Part shown: in pieces, positions 56,673-64,000 of the stretch
Layout: every line of letters begins with the position of its first letter
Position numbering within the stretch: the stretch's first letter is position 1
Assembly (NCBI RefSeq): GCF_009796745.1
Contig: NZ_CP047024.1
Span: 1,736,001-1,800,000, forward strand
Length of the DNA stretch: 64,000 bases
Direction of reading: 5' to 3'
Source: Paraglaciecola sp. L1A13
Lineage (GTDB): Bacteria; Pseudomonadota; Gammaproteobacteria; Enterobacterales; Alteromonadaceae
The notes under the pieces: model-generated
What the model was told of the DNA's origin: nothing
The model's input: only the letters and a program-made list of their open reading frames with translations
Database searches by the model: none
Translations under genes and position numbers: made by a program

Positions 56673-57149
56673 TCACTGAAGCAGTGATTTATCAATTTCG
56701 AAGAATTCATCACATGCATTAATTAACGAATTTGCGGTCAAAGATGGCACACCATACACTTGGGTATTAACCTTATGTTTGTCTTTTATTGCTTTTAGCA
56801 GTAAGTCAAAATCGCCATCCCCTGAAAGCAATACGACAAGATCTACATGCTCTGCAGCGTAGAGTACGTCTATAGTAATACCCACGTCCCAATCCCCCTT
56901 TGCTGAGCCATCACTGCGCTGTATAAAAGGTTTTAACTTTACGTTAAATCCAATATGTTTCAACGCCGCTTGAAACTTTTGCTGTTGAGCATCATGGCGT
57001 TCAGTTGCATAAGCATTGGCTATTACAATTTCGCCTTGTGCACTCAGGTGTTGCCAGAATTTACGATAATTAAATTGCTTTTGATATGCGTCTCGTGTGG
57101 TGTAATAGATATTCTGCACGTCTACAAAGACAGCAATTTTAGTGGCCAT
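56673..57149 (-). CDS. NYN domain (LabA/DUF88-like) protein
   Basis: 158 residues with a PIN-like NYN fold. The conserved acidic residues occur as AVFVDVQNIYY, KGDWDVGITIDVLYA and VLLSGDGDFDLLLKAI, the arrangement of a metal-dependent RNase-like active site. Members are suspected nucleases; targets are unknown. Single gene, convergent with feoB. Confidence 0.9.
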   Translation of the reverse strand: MATKIAVFVDVQNIYYTTRDAYQKQFNYRKFWQHLSAQGEIVIANAYATERHDAQQQKFQAALKHIGFNVKLKPFIQRSDGSAKGDWDVGITIDVLYAAEHVDLVVLLSGDGDFDLLLKAIKDKHKVNTQVYGVPSLTANSLINACDEFFEIDKSLLQ

Positions 57150-57516
57150 AGATGTTTCTAATAATATAGGTACCGATTTGTGATAATAACACTAAACATT
57201 CCTAAAATAGCTATTGTGTTTATTTTCAAACTACTGTAATGTCCGGTCTTGCTTATGAATCAACCTCCGCATTTATAAGCATTGCTGCCATTTCGGTAGC
57301 TTGTTAATGTCTTGTCTTACCTTGATCCAGTCAGCCAGCATTTAAAAAAACAAAAATATTAAGCTGAATTATTGAAAGGCGAATGAGCGAGCATATGCTT
57401 GCTATTTATCACTCCTAGACTTATATAAAGTCGCAAAGTAATCGTCAAATCTAATAGTGAAGCTTCGTTGAATTTCGCGCGTTAAAATATCGCGCTAATT
57501 GAAAGAGAGTTTTATT
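57150..57516. other. Intergenic region between NYN and 55-aa ORF
   Basis: About 370 AT-rich bases between divergent genes. I see no coding frame on either strand. Near the middle is an imperfect palindrome GCGAGCATATGCTTGC. The right end has GAAAGAGAG before the next ATG. Confidence 0.5.
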
Positions 57517-57684
57517 ATGTCTTATTTATATAACGGTTCGCAGATCCGTGTTTCGCACCCAGTGCATTCTATTTCTGTAAACAAACAAAGCGTGGCATTT
57601 GCCGACAAACAAGGTCGTCAAAATACTAAATTTGCTAATGCAATTGAAGCCAAGCAATTTGTTAAATGGTTAGTTAACGCCTAA
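57517..57684 (+). CDS. Small hypothetical protein (55 aa)
   Basis: 55 residues from ATG 57517, with GAAAGAGAG about ten bases upstream. Not recognised. No signal peptide or TM. The sequence is polar with short strands and a final helix (SVNKQSVAFADKQGRQNTKF, then ANAIEAKQFVKWLVNA). A strong terminator follows directly, which supports a real monocistronic gene. Function unknown. Confidence 0.65.
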   Translation: MSYLYNGSQIRVSHPVHSISVNKQSVAFADKQGRQNTKFANAIEAKQFVKWLVNA

Positions 57685-57719
57685 TCAAAAATTAAGGTCT
57701 TAATGTCCTAAATTCATAA

Positions 57720-57760
57720 AAAAAAGCCTGAGTCACATTAATGTCACTCAGGCTTTTTTG
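57720..57760. terminator. Strong bidirectional terminator
   Basis: AAAAAAGCCTGAGT and ACTCAGGCTTTTTT with the palindrome ACATTAATGT inside (one C-C mismatch). It lies between the 55-aa gene (+) and ybiT (-) and has T runs on both strands. Confidence 0.88.
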
Positions 57761-57805
57761 TGTCTGTGGATAAATATCTTATCCCCAGACACTGACGTAA
57801 ATAAC

Positions 57806-59398
57806 CTATTTAGCCGTAGCTAAGCTTTCTAAATAACTTTCGTAATTTCCACGGAAATCTACGATGCCATTAGGCGTAATCTCAATTATACGAGTGGCAA
57901 CTGACGATACGAATTCACGATCGTGACTGACAAATATTAGCGTGCCAGCATAATTTTCTAACGCCATATTCAATGATTCAATGGATTCCATATCCATATG
58001 GTTAGTGGGTTCATCCATAACCAGAATGTTTGGCCGCTGAAGCATTAGCTTGCCAAACATCATTCTGCCTTGCTCGCCTCCTGATATCACTTTAACTGAT
58101 TTAGTAATTTCATTTTGTGAAAATAATAACCGACCTAAAGTACCGCGCATGACTTGTTCATCATCACCTTCTTGCGCCCATTGATACATCCATTCCATTA
58201 AGGTCATTTCTTTTTCAAATTCGTGGGCGTGATCTTGCGCATAATAGCCAATGTTGGCATTTTCAGACCACTTCACTTCCCCAGCAGTTAAATCGGTATC
58301 ACCGACTAAACATTTCAACAAGGTTGTTTTACCCAAACCGTTTTCACCGATAACAGCAATGCGTTCACCGACTTCAACCATCAAATTTAAACCGTTATAC
58401 AATTCGTTTTCATACGATTTATACAGGCCTGACACTTCAAGTGCTAAGCGATGTAGTTTCTTCGTTTGTTCAAAGCGTATGAACGGTGTTTGTCGGCTAG
58501 AGGGTTTAATATCATCTAATTTAATTTTATCAATTTGCCTAGCGCGGGAAGTCGCTTGTTTAGATTTAGACGCATTTGCAGAAAAACGGCTTACAAATGT
58601 CCTCAATTCGGCAATTTGTGCTTTTTTCTTGGCATTGTCTGAGACCAAGCGTTCTCGGGCTTGGGTTGACGCTGTCATGTATTCGTCGTAGTTGCCAGGG
58701 AAAAGGCGGATTTCGCCGTAATCCAAATCTGCCATATGTGTACATACACTGTTCAAAAAGTGACGATCGTGCGAGATGATGATCATAGAGCAATTACGCT
58801 CATTAAGGACATCCTCAAGCCATCGAATGGTATTGATATCCAAGTTGTTGGTTGGTTCATCAAGTAACATAATGTCAGGATCAGAGAAAATAACCTGAGC
58901 GAGCAATACGCGCAATTTCCAACCTGGAGCAATTTCGCTCATGGGGCCATAATGCTGCTCAACAGGAATACCGACACCGATCAGTAATTCACCCGCTCGT
59001 GCTTCGGCGGTGTAACCGTCCATCTCCGCAAACTCTGACTCTAAATCGGCAACACGAATACCATCCTCTTCTGTCATCTCAGGATTTGCATAAATTGCGT
59101 CACGTTCTGCTTTCACTTTCCACAGCTCAGTATGTCCCATCACTACCGTATCAATTACGCTATACTGTTCGTAAGCAAATTGGTCTTGTTTCAATTTACC
59201 AATGCGCTCACCGGGATCAGTGGAGACATTACCTGCCGATTGCTCTAAATCGCCCCCTAATATTTTCATGAAGGTTGACTTACCACAGCCATTGGCGCCG
59301 ATTAGGCCATAACGATTTCCGTTACCAAATTTAACTGAGACATTTTCGAACAATGGCTTTTCGCCAAATTGCATAGTGATGTTTGCGGTCGTTAACAA
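57806..59398 (-). CDS. ybiT: ABC-F ATPase YbiT
   Basis: 530 residues, the same length as E. coli YbiT. Two ABC domains without membrane parts: first [16 protein letters not shown] and [13 protein letters not shown], second [30 protein letters not shown] and [12 protein letters not shown]. The linker between them (about 240-320) holds [24 protein letters not shown] proteins bind the ribosomal E site and modulate translation. TTG start at 59398, preceded by GGAAG. Confidence 0.95.
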   Translation of the reverse strand: MLTTANITMQFGEKPLFENVSVKFGNGNRYGLIGANGCGKSTFMKILGGDLEQSAGNVSTDPGERIGKLKQDQFAYEQYSVIDTVVMGHTELWKVKAERDAIYANPEMTEEDGIRVADLESEFAEMDGYTAEARAGELLIGVGIPVEQHYGPMSEIAPGWKLRVLLAQVIFSDPDIMLLDEPTNNLDINTIRWLEDVLNERNCSMIIISHDRHFLNSVCTHMADLDYGEIRLFPGNYDEYMTASTQARERLVSDNAKKKAQIAELRTFVSRFSANASKSKQATSRARQIDKIKLDDIKPSSRQTPFIRFEQTKKLHRLALEVSGLYKSYENELYNGLNLMVEVGERIAVIGENGLGKTTLLKCLVGDTDLTAGEVKWSENANIGYYAQDHAHEFEKEMTLMEWMYQWAQEGDDEQVMRGTLGRLLFSQNEITKSVKVISGGEQGRMMFGKLMLQRPNILVMDEPTNHMDMESIESLNMALENYAGTLIFVSHDREFVSSVATRIIEITPNGIVDFRGNYESYLESLATAK

Positions 59399-59819
59399 TG
59401 TTTTCTTCCGAGTATTTAAGGTGAAAAGTGTTATTCCTAGCCATTAATATGCCTCTTGTCTGATGTTGCTATTGCAATTCAGTTTCTAAGAAAGAAGAGG
59501 CGACTTGAGGAAAAATTCGGCGCATATTATGCCACAATTATCGGTAGCTCGGCTAACTTTAGCCCGAATTACCGATATTTTTATGACAAACGGCGGATAA
59601 ATTTCGAGACAACAAATTAAATTAATACAATTACCGATTAAGTATTGCATAGGTAAAGAATCAAAATAACAACAAAGACGGTATAGGGGGCAATCAAGGG
59701 GCAAGATAACGCACTGAGTAATTAATAACGCAATTGGAAGCCGTGCGGTTTTTTCCGCAAGCGCTCAAAAGCGGTAGCGGAAAAGACCTATCGACATTAA
59801 TAATTACCTTGTGTGGTTC
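59399..59819. other. Intergenic region between ybiT and bamE with hairpin and repeated ACCGAT motif
   Basis: No gene supported. A stem-loop at 59539-59577 pairs TATCGGTA with TACCGATA and GGCTAA with TTAGCC; TTTTTATG follows on the plus strand. The word ACCGAT occurs three times (59540-59545 inverted, 59571-59576, 59633-59638). A possible minus-strand -10 (CATAATAT) near 59525 may serve ybiT. A 72-codon minus frame here has no ribosome binding site and odd composition, so it was not annotated. Confidence 0.45.
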
Positions 59820-60176
59820 TTACTCATCAAGGGAAGTATTGAAGTCTTCAGATAACTCAAAATCACCGGTTACCTCGCTGACATGATTATCTAAAAAGTG
59901 AATTTTTAGTTCTTTACGAAAGTCTTTACCGCGCTTGCTCATACCTCGTTTCATTTGATACAAATAATACCAAGTGTCATGATCAAACGAGTCTTCAACA
60001 ACAGGCTTTCCGAGCACATATTCAACTTGCTCTTTGGTCATATTTACACGCAATTTTTCAACATCACGCTCATCTAAAAAGTTACCCTGAGGAACGTCAA
60101 TTCGATAGATCCAGTCGGCACAGGCAGACAACATCAATGCGGCGGCAATCACCACCAATAAATTTCTAAACTTCAT
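59820..60176 (-). CDS. bamE: Outer membrane assembly lipoprotein BamE
   Basis: 118 residues. Lipoprotein signal LLVVIAAALMLSACADWIYR with Cys as the lipidated residue. The core YRIDVPQGNFLDERDVEKL, then VNMTKEQVEYVLGKPVV and DTWYYLYQMKRG matches SmpA/OmlA. It belongs to the BamABCDE complex that inserts outer-membrane proteins. It is followed upstream by recN and nadK on the same strand, the order seen in E. coli. Confidence 0.96.
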   Translation of the reverse strand: MKFRNLLVVIAAALMLSACADWIYRIDVPQGNFLDERDVEKLRVNMTKEQVEYVLGKPVVEDSFDHDTWYYLYQMKRGMSKRGKDFRKELKIHFLDNHVSEVTGDFELSEDFNTSLDE

Positions 60177-60289
60177 TCTTTTTTAATATCTCAGCTGTTA
60201 GGAAAATAATGACCCTGCAGGTAATTCGCTAAAGGCCGTTAGGCGAAGCATCCTAACTCAGCCAAGACAGCCTAATCAATGCATAATTG

Positions 60290-61963
60290 TTAAGAATTAC
60301 TGATTTGTAGTAACTCTTTGGCGTTGGCGAGTGCAGAATCTGTCAATTTGTCACCTGCTAATAGACGTGCCAACTCCGCAATTCGTTCATTTTCTTGCAA
60401 AGAAATCATATGAGTTTCAGTGGTTTTCTTATCACTGAACTTAGTCACAAACATTTGATTGTGCGCGCGAGCCGCTACTTGAGGCAAATGAGTCACACAT
60501 ATAACCTGACAAGTTTCACCTAACTTACGCAGTAACTGACCCACTACAGATGCCGTTGAGCCACTAATACCGGTATCAACTTCATCAAAAATCATGGTTG
60601 CTACTTGGCTACTGTGTGAACTAATTACCTGAATTGCTAAGCCGATACGTGACAACTCTCCACCGGACACCACTTTTTCGATTTTATCGAGATCTTGACC
60701 TTTGTTGGTCGAAACTTTGAAATGTACGCTATCTAAACCTGACTTCTGCGGGGCACTTTGCGCTAAATGTTCAACTTCTATCTTAAACACTGCGTCACCC
60801 ATATTCATCTTATGAATTTCACACTCGACTCGTTTTGCTAATTTACTTGCTGCTTTATTACGAGAAAGGCTGAGCTTTTCAGCACTTTGGAAATATAACT
60901 TCTCAAGCGCCAACAATTCATCTTTCATGCTATCAAGAAGCTCATCATCATTAGATAACTGAGACAATTCCTGCACTAAGCTTTGATGATGCGCATACAA
61001 GGCTTCAGGTTGTACCTGATGTTTCCTTGCTAAGTCTAAGGCTTGAGAATAACGCGCCTCAACCTGTTGCATTTTCATTGGATCAATTTCTAACTGCTCG
61101 GTGTAGTGTCTAAGCTCTTGAGCGGCTTCATCAATCTGGATGCTCGCTTCAGTTAACAAACCTAAGATGGGGGTAAGCGTAGGATCGTGTTCTTGCAATT
61201 CGCTGAGTATATCTATGCTGTTTTGCACTGCTGATAAGGCATTAAAATCATCAGCTTCATAGAGTTGATGAAAGGTTAATTGAGTTTGTTCAAGTAACGT
61301 TTGGCTATTACTGAGTTTCTTGTGCTCTATTTCTAGCTCAAGAAATTCGTCATCAGCAATGGCAAACTCATCAAGCTCAGTAACTTGATACGACAGCAGT
61401 TGATAACGGTCTGTTCGTTGTTGTTGTCCAGCTAACAGCTCTCGGTAATGTTTCTGTTTTTGTTGAAGTGCGCCATAATGCTGTGCAACATTAGCTAGTA
61501 GGGAAGGGTGTTCGGCAAAATTATCGAGCAAATCTCGTTGAGTCTCTGCCTTCAATATTTGCTGATGAGCATGTTGCCCATGAATACTTAGTAAATATTG
61601 GCCTAGGTTTTTGAGTTGCTGCAATGGAACTGCGGTACCATTAATAAAGGCTTTTGAACGTCCTTCGCTAGATATAACACGTCTAATTAAACAATCGTTT
61701 TCGTCGTCTAGTTCTTGTTCTTGTAGCCATTTCTGAGCAAGAGGCAAATTTGCCACATCAAAAGTGGCGCAGACTTCAGCTTTACTCGCACCCGTGCGCA
61801 CAAAGCTAGCATCGGCTCTATCCCCAAGACACAAGCCTAAAGCATCAACAGAAATAGACTTACCAGCACCGGTTTCGCCTGTCACTGCTGTCATGCCTAG
61901 CGCCAAATCGATATCTAAAGATTTAACCACCGCGAAATTACGAATTGAGAGATGAAGTAACAT
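60290..61963 (-). CDS. recN: DNA repair protein RecN
   Basis: 557 residues from ATG 61963; a GTG three codons upstream is possible but the protein normally opens MLxxLxIxNFAVV. SMC-like: Walker A VTGETGAGKSISVDALGLCL near residue 28, long coiled coil in the middle (about 150-360), then VSGGELSRIGLAIQVI and the Walker B MIFDEVDTGISGSTA. It acts in double-strand break repair. I see no clear LexA box in the short upstream gap (61964-62057) by eye. Confidence 0.96.
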   Translation of the reverse strand: MLLHLSIRNFAVVKSLDIDLALGMTAVTGETGAGKSISVDALGLCLGDRADASFVRTGASKAEVCATFDVANLPLAQKWLQEQELDDENDCLIRRVISSEGRSKAFINGTAVPLQQLKNLGQYLLSIHGQHAHQQILKAETQRDLLDNFAEHPSLLANVAQHYGALQQKQKHYRELLAGQQQRTDRYQLLSYQVTELDEFAIADDEFLELEIEHKKLSNSQTLLEQTQLTFHQLYEADDFNALSAVQNSIDILSELQEHDPTLTPILGLLTEASIQIDEAAQELRHYTEQLEIDPMKMQQVEARYSQALDLARKHQVQPEALYAHHQSLVQELSQLSNDDELLDSMKDELLALEKLYFQSAEKLSLSRNKAASKLAKRVECEIHKMNMGDAVFKIEVEHLAQSAPQKSGLDSVHFKVSTNKGQDLDKIEKVVSGGELSRIGLAIQVISSHSSQVATMIFDEVDTGISGSTASVVGQLLRKLGETCQVICVTHLPQVAARAHNQMFVTKFSDKKTTETHMISLQENERIAELARLLAGDKLTDSALANAKELLQISNS

Positions 61964-62057
61964 ACACAACACATGTTTAAATATACAGTAGCTGTAAATA
62001 TATACATATTTTTGATGCTGTCTAGTAGTTGCCTAAAATTTATTCTAGTGTAGATGT

Positions 62058-62933
62058 TTAGTAGAGTTTACTACCCCAGCCTAATTTGGTGCGCAACACG
62101 TTGAAATAGTTATAATCTTTGGGATGAATTAACGATAGTTTTGCTGGGTTTTTGCGAATAATTATTTCATCACCAGGTAAGACCGTCAGTACGATGTGGC
62201 TGTCACAACTAACCTGGAGGTTGTCTCTATTTTCTGGCGATACTTTTATTCGTACTGTGCTATTCGCATCGACAACTATTGGGCGAGCACTTAGTGTATG
62301 GGGGAACATAGGCACCAAACTGAGGGCATCTAAGTTTGGAGTGAGGATAGGTCCTCCGCCAGATAAAGAATAGGCCGTTGAGCCTGTAGGGGTAGCAACA
62401 ATTAGTCCATCGGAACGTTGACTAAAGACGAAATTTTCATCCAAATAGACTTCAAATTCCATCATATGAGCAACTTTTCCATGGTGCATTACCACTTCAT
62501 TAACCGCAGAATTTGTACTTTGTAACTGACCGTCACGGTAAACTTCTAGCTCCAATAAAAAACGTTGTTCAATTTGGCAATCACCGTTAAATATCGTGTC
62601 TAATTGACGCTCAATATCATCTGGGTTTATGTCGGTCAAAAAGCCCAAGTTACCACGGTTAATGCCCACTACCGCAACATTGTGTTTAGCGAGTACCCTT
62701 GCTGCTCCAAGCATATTTCCGTCACCACCGACCACTATAGCTAAATCTGCCTGGGTGCCTATTGTATCGAGATCGGCTATTTCAAAGCCATTGCCTGTTA
62801 ATTGTGATGCGCAACTTTGCTCTACGATCACTCTGCAGTCCTTTTGTTTAAGATAAACAATCAGCGCTTGCAAGCTTAAATTGGCTCCTTGATGGGCGTG
62901 TTTGCCTATCAATCCGACGGTGTGAAAACCCAT
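62058..62933 (-). CDS. nadK: NAD kinase
   Basis: 291 residues (E. coli 292). The catalytic GGDGN is at 69-73, followed by [11 protein letters not shown] and the substrate motif [18 protein letters not shown]. It phosphorylates NAD to NADP. It lies 95 bp before recN on the same strand. The upstream neighbour is divergent nagZ rather than grpE as in E. coli. Confidence 0.97.
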   Translation of the reverse strand: MGFHTVGLIGKHAHQGANLSLQALIVYLKQKDCRVIVEQSCASQLTGNGFEIADLDTIGTQADLAIVVGGDGNMLGAARVLAKHNVAVVGINRGNLGFLTDINPDDIERQLDTIFNGDCQIEQRFLLELEVYRDGQLQSTNSAVNEVVMHHGKVAHMMEFEVYLDENFVFSQRSDGLIVATPTGSTAYSLSGGGPILTPNLDALSLVPMFPHTLSARPIVVDANSTVRIKVSPENRDNLQVSCDSHIVLTVLPGDEIIIRKNPAKLSLIHPKDYNYFNVLRTKLGWGSKLY

Positions 62934-63188
62934 AGTAACTCATTAAAATAGCTGATTTAGGATAGTATAATCATCCCCAGTGGTGAAAGTCATAACTTTT
63001 TATGTCTATGATTTTTCTATGGGTTCTAATGATTAATTTATAGGCGATGTGCAATCACTTTGTATCATCGTCAAGGTAACGATATTTATTTTACGGGTAA
63101 TTATCTGCATATTGCGTGTATTGATGCTTTTTTTCTTGTCGTCGTTCTCTTATAGTGCATCTAATTCAATAAGTTATAAGATTTATCC

Positions 63189-64000
63189 ATGGGCCCATTA
63201 ATGTTAGATGTCGCAGGTTGTGAACTTACACCTGACGACAGAGAGTTACTCGACCATCCCCTTGTAGGTGGCGTTATTTTGTTTAGCCGCAATTACTATG
63301 ACCAAAAACAATTAGCGGAACTGATCGGACAAATACGTCTGTCGGCACGCAATAACATATTAATTGGGGTGGATCATGAAGGTGGCAGAGTGCAGCGTTT
63401 TCGCCACGGTTTTAGTGCCATTCCCGCCATGGGGGAAATTTTCAATAGAAGTCATGAGGTTATGGCTAAGGCTGAGCAATACTGTGACACGTTTGGTTGG
63501 TTAATGGCGGCTGAATGTTTAGCATTTGATATCGATTTGAGCTTCGCGCCAGTGCTTGATTTAAACGGCGTGTCAGATGTTATTGGCGATCGTTCATTTC
63601 ATCGCAAACCTGAGCCGCTGATTAATTTGGCCAGTCACTTTATTAAAGGTATGCATCGTGCTGGTATGAAGGCCACAGGAAAGCACTTTCCGGGTCACGG
63701 CAATGTCAAAGAGGACTCTCATATCGCGATGCCCGTCGATGGGCGTAGCTTAGCGCAAATCACCGAACTTGATATGCGTGTTTTTACTGAGTTGCATGCT
63801 AAAGGTTTATTAGACGGCATTATGCCAGCCCATGTAGTCTATCCCGAGGTGGATGATATGCCTGCTGGATTTTCTAAGATATGGCTGCAAACTTACTTAC
63901 GAGAAAAAATGAATTTCGACGGTGTGATATTTTCTGATGATTTGTCTATGCAGGGTGCAGCATTTATCGGTGATTTCGCGGCACGAGCAAAAGCGGCTAT
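63189..64000 (+). CDS. nagZ: Beta-N-acetylhexosaminidase NagZ (3' end outside window)
   Basis: The first 270 codons of a family 3 glycosidase; E. coli NagZ has 341 residues. Landmarks are GPLMLDVAGCELTPDD, GVDHEGGRVQRFRHGF (about 60-75), GDRSFHRKPE, the loop KHFPGHGNVKEDSH (about 165-178) and the nucleophile region FSDDLSMQGAAF (about 245-255). It removes N-acetylglucosamine from recycled anhydro-muropeptides in the cytoplasm. The start is ATG at 63189. The frame is open at the right edge. Confidence 0.95.
   Translation, partial: MGPLMLDVAGCELTPDDRELLDHPLVGGVILFSRNYYDQKQLAELIGQIRLSARNNILIGVDHEGGRVQRFRHGFSAIPAMGEIFNRSHEVMAKAEQYCDTFGWLMAAECLAFDIDLSFAPVLDLNGVSDVIGDRSFHRKPEPLINLASHFIKGMHRAGMKATGKHFPGHGNVKEDSHIAMPVDGRSLAQITELDMRVFTELHAKGLLDGIMPAHVVYPEVDDMPAGFSKIWLQTYLREKMNFDGVIFSDDLSMQGAAFIGDFAARAKAA

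Noticed and set aside
59486..59704. 72-codon minus-strand ORF upstream of ybiT
   Set aside because: Cys-rich odd composition, no ribosome binding site and it overlaps the stem-loop and probable ybiT promoter.

Overview
The window looks like ordinary chromosome of a marine gammaproteobacterium of the Alteromonadales, close to the Paraglaciecola/Glaciecola/Alteromonas group. The evidence is moderate-to-low G+C, the metY-rimP-nusA-infB-rbfA-truB-rpsO order, the bamE-recN-nadK block, a large TonB-dependent receptor, and huge two-component-style sensors built for c-di-GMP output. The genus is inferred from gene content and protein style, not from a database match. I found no phage, insertion sequence, integron, CRISPR array or toxin-antitoxin module. 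The coding set is mostly intact core genes, with three decayed genes in the gaps.

Layout. 1-3258 (-): a truncated sensor (beta-propeller, Y_Y_Y, TM, PAS, GGDEF). 3.4-9.3 kb: pitrilysin-like M16 peptidase, sixA, a 61-aa orphan, corB and ypjD, then ffh (9.5-10.9 kb), a Rof-like gene and an orphan CofD-like protein. 12.6-17.0 kb: two LysR regulators around an NADPH-dependent oxidoreductase, a pirin and a DoxX protein, which looks like a redox/electrophile stress cluster. 17.2-23.4 kb: secreted M28 peptidase and a complete 1522-aa sensor with GGDEF and EAL, paralogous to the one at the left edge. 23.5-28.0 kb: a decayed VNGDI-repeat gene, phytanoyl-CoA dioxygenase family protein, ppiC, and a class II aldolase-fold/enolase-superfamily pair. 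28.1-35.6 kb: acyl-CoA dehydrogenase, a small dead ORF, M23 peptidase, MaoC-like protein, TonB receptor, phhB.

35.7-42.6 kb is the translation operon: initiator tRNA (metY), terminator, rimP, nusA, infB, rbfA, truB, then rpsO from its own promoter. pnp does not follow rpsO. Its place holds a wrecked exported-protein gene with a PEP-CTERM-like tail, then (on -) two small genes coupled to an ABC exporter, a diguanylate cyclase, and pqiABC. 50.6-56.6 kb (+): low-Mr phosphatase, BtuCD-like transporter, type II DAHP synthase, and feoAB behind a Fur-box-like palindrome. 56.7-64.0 kb: NYN protein, a 55-aa orphan, ybiT, bamE-recN-nadK, and the start of nagZ.

The clearest themes are c-di-GMP signalling (three cyclases, one also with a phosphodiesterase domain), envelope maintenance (bamE, pqiABC, M23, nagZ, TonB receptor), and translation/SRP functions. 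I did not find a convincing new multi-gene system. The more unusual items are the sensor paralogs, the orphan CofD-like gene, the adducin-type aldolase/enolase pair, the three-gene ABC exporter operon, and the three pseudogenes.
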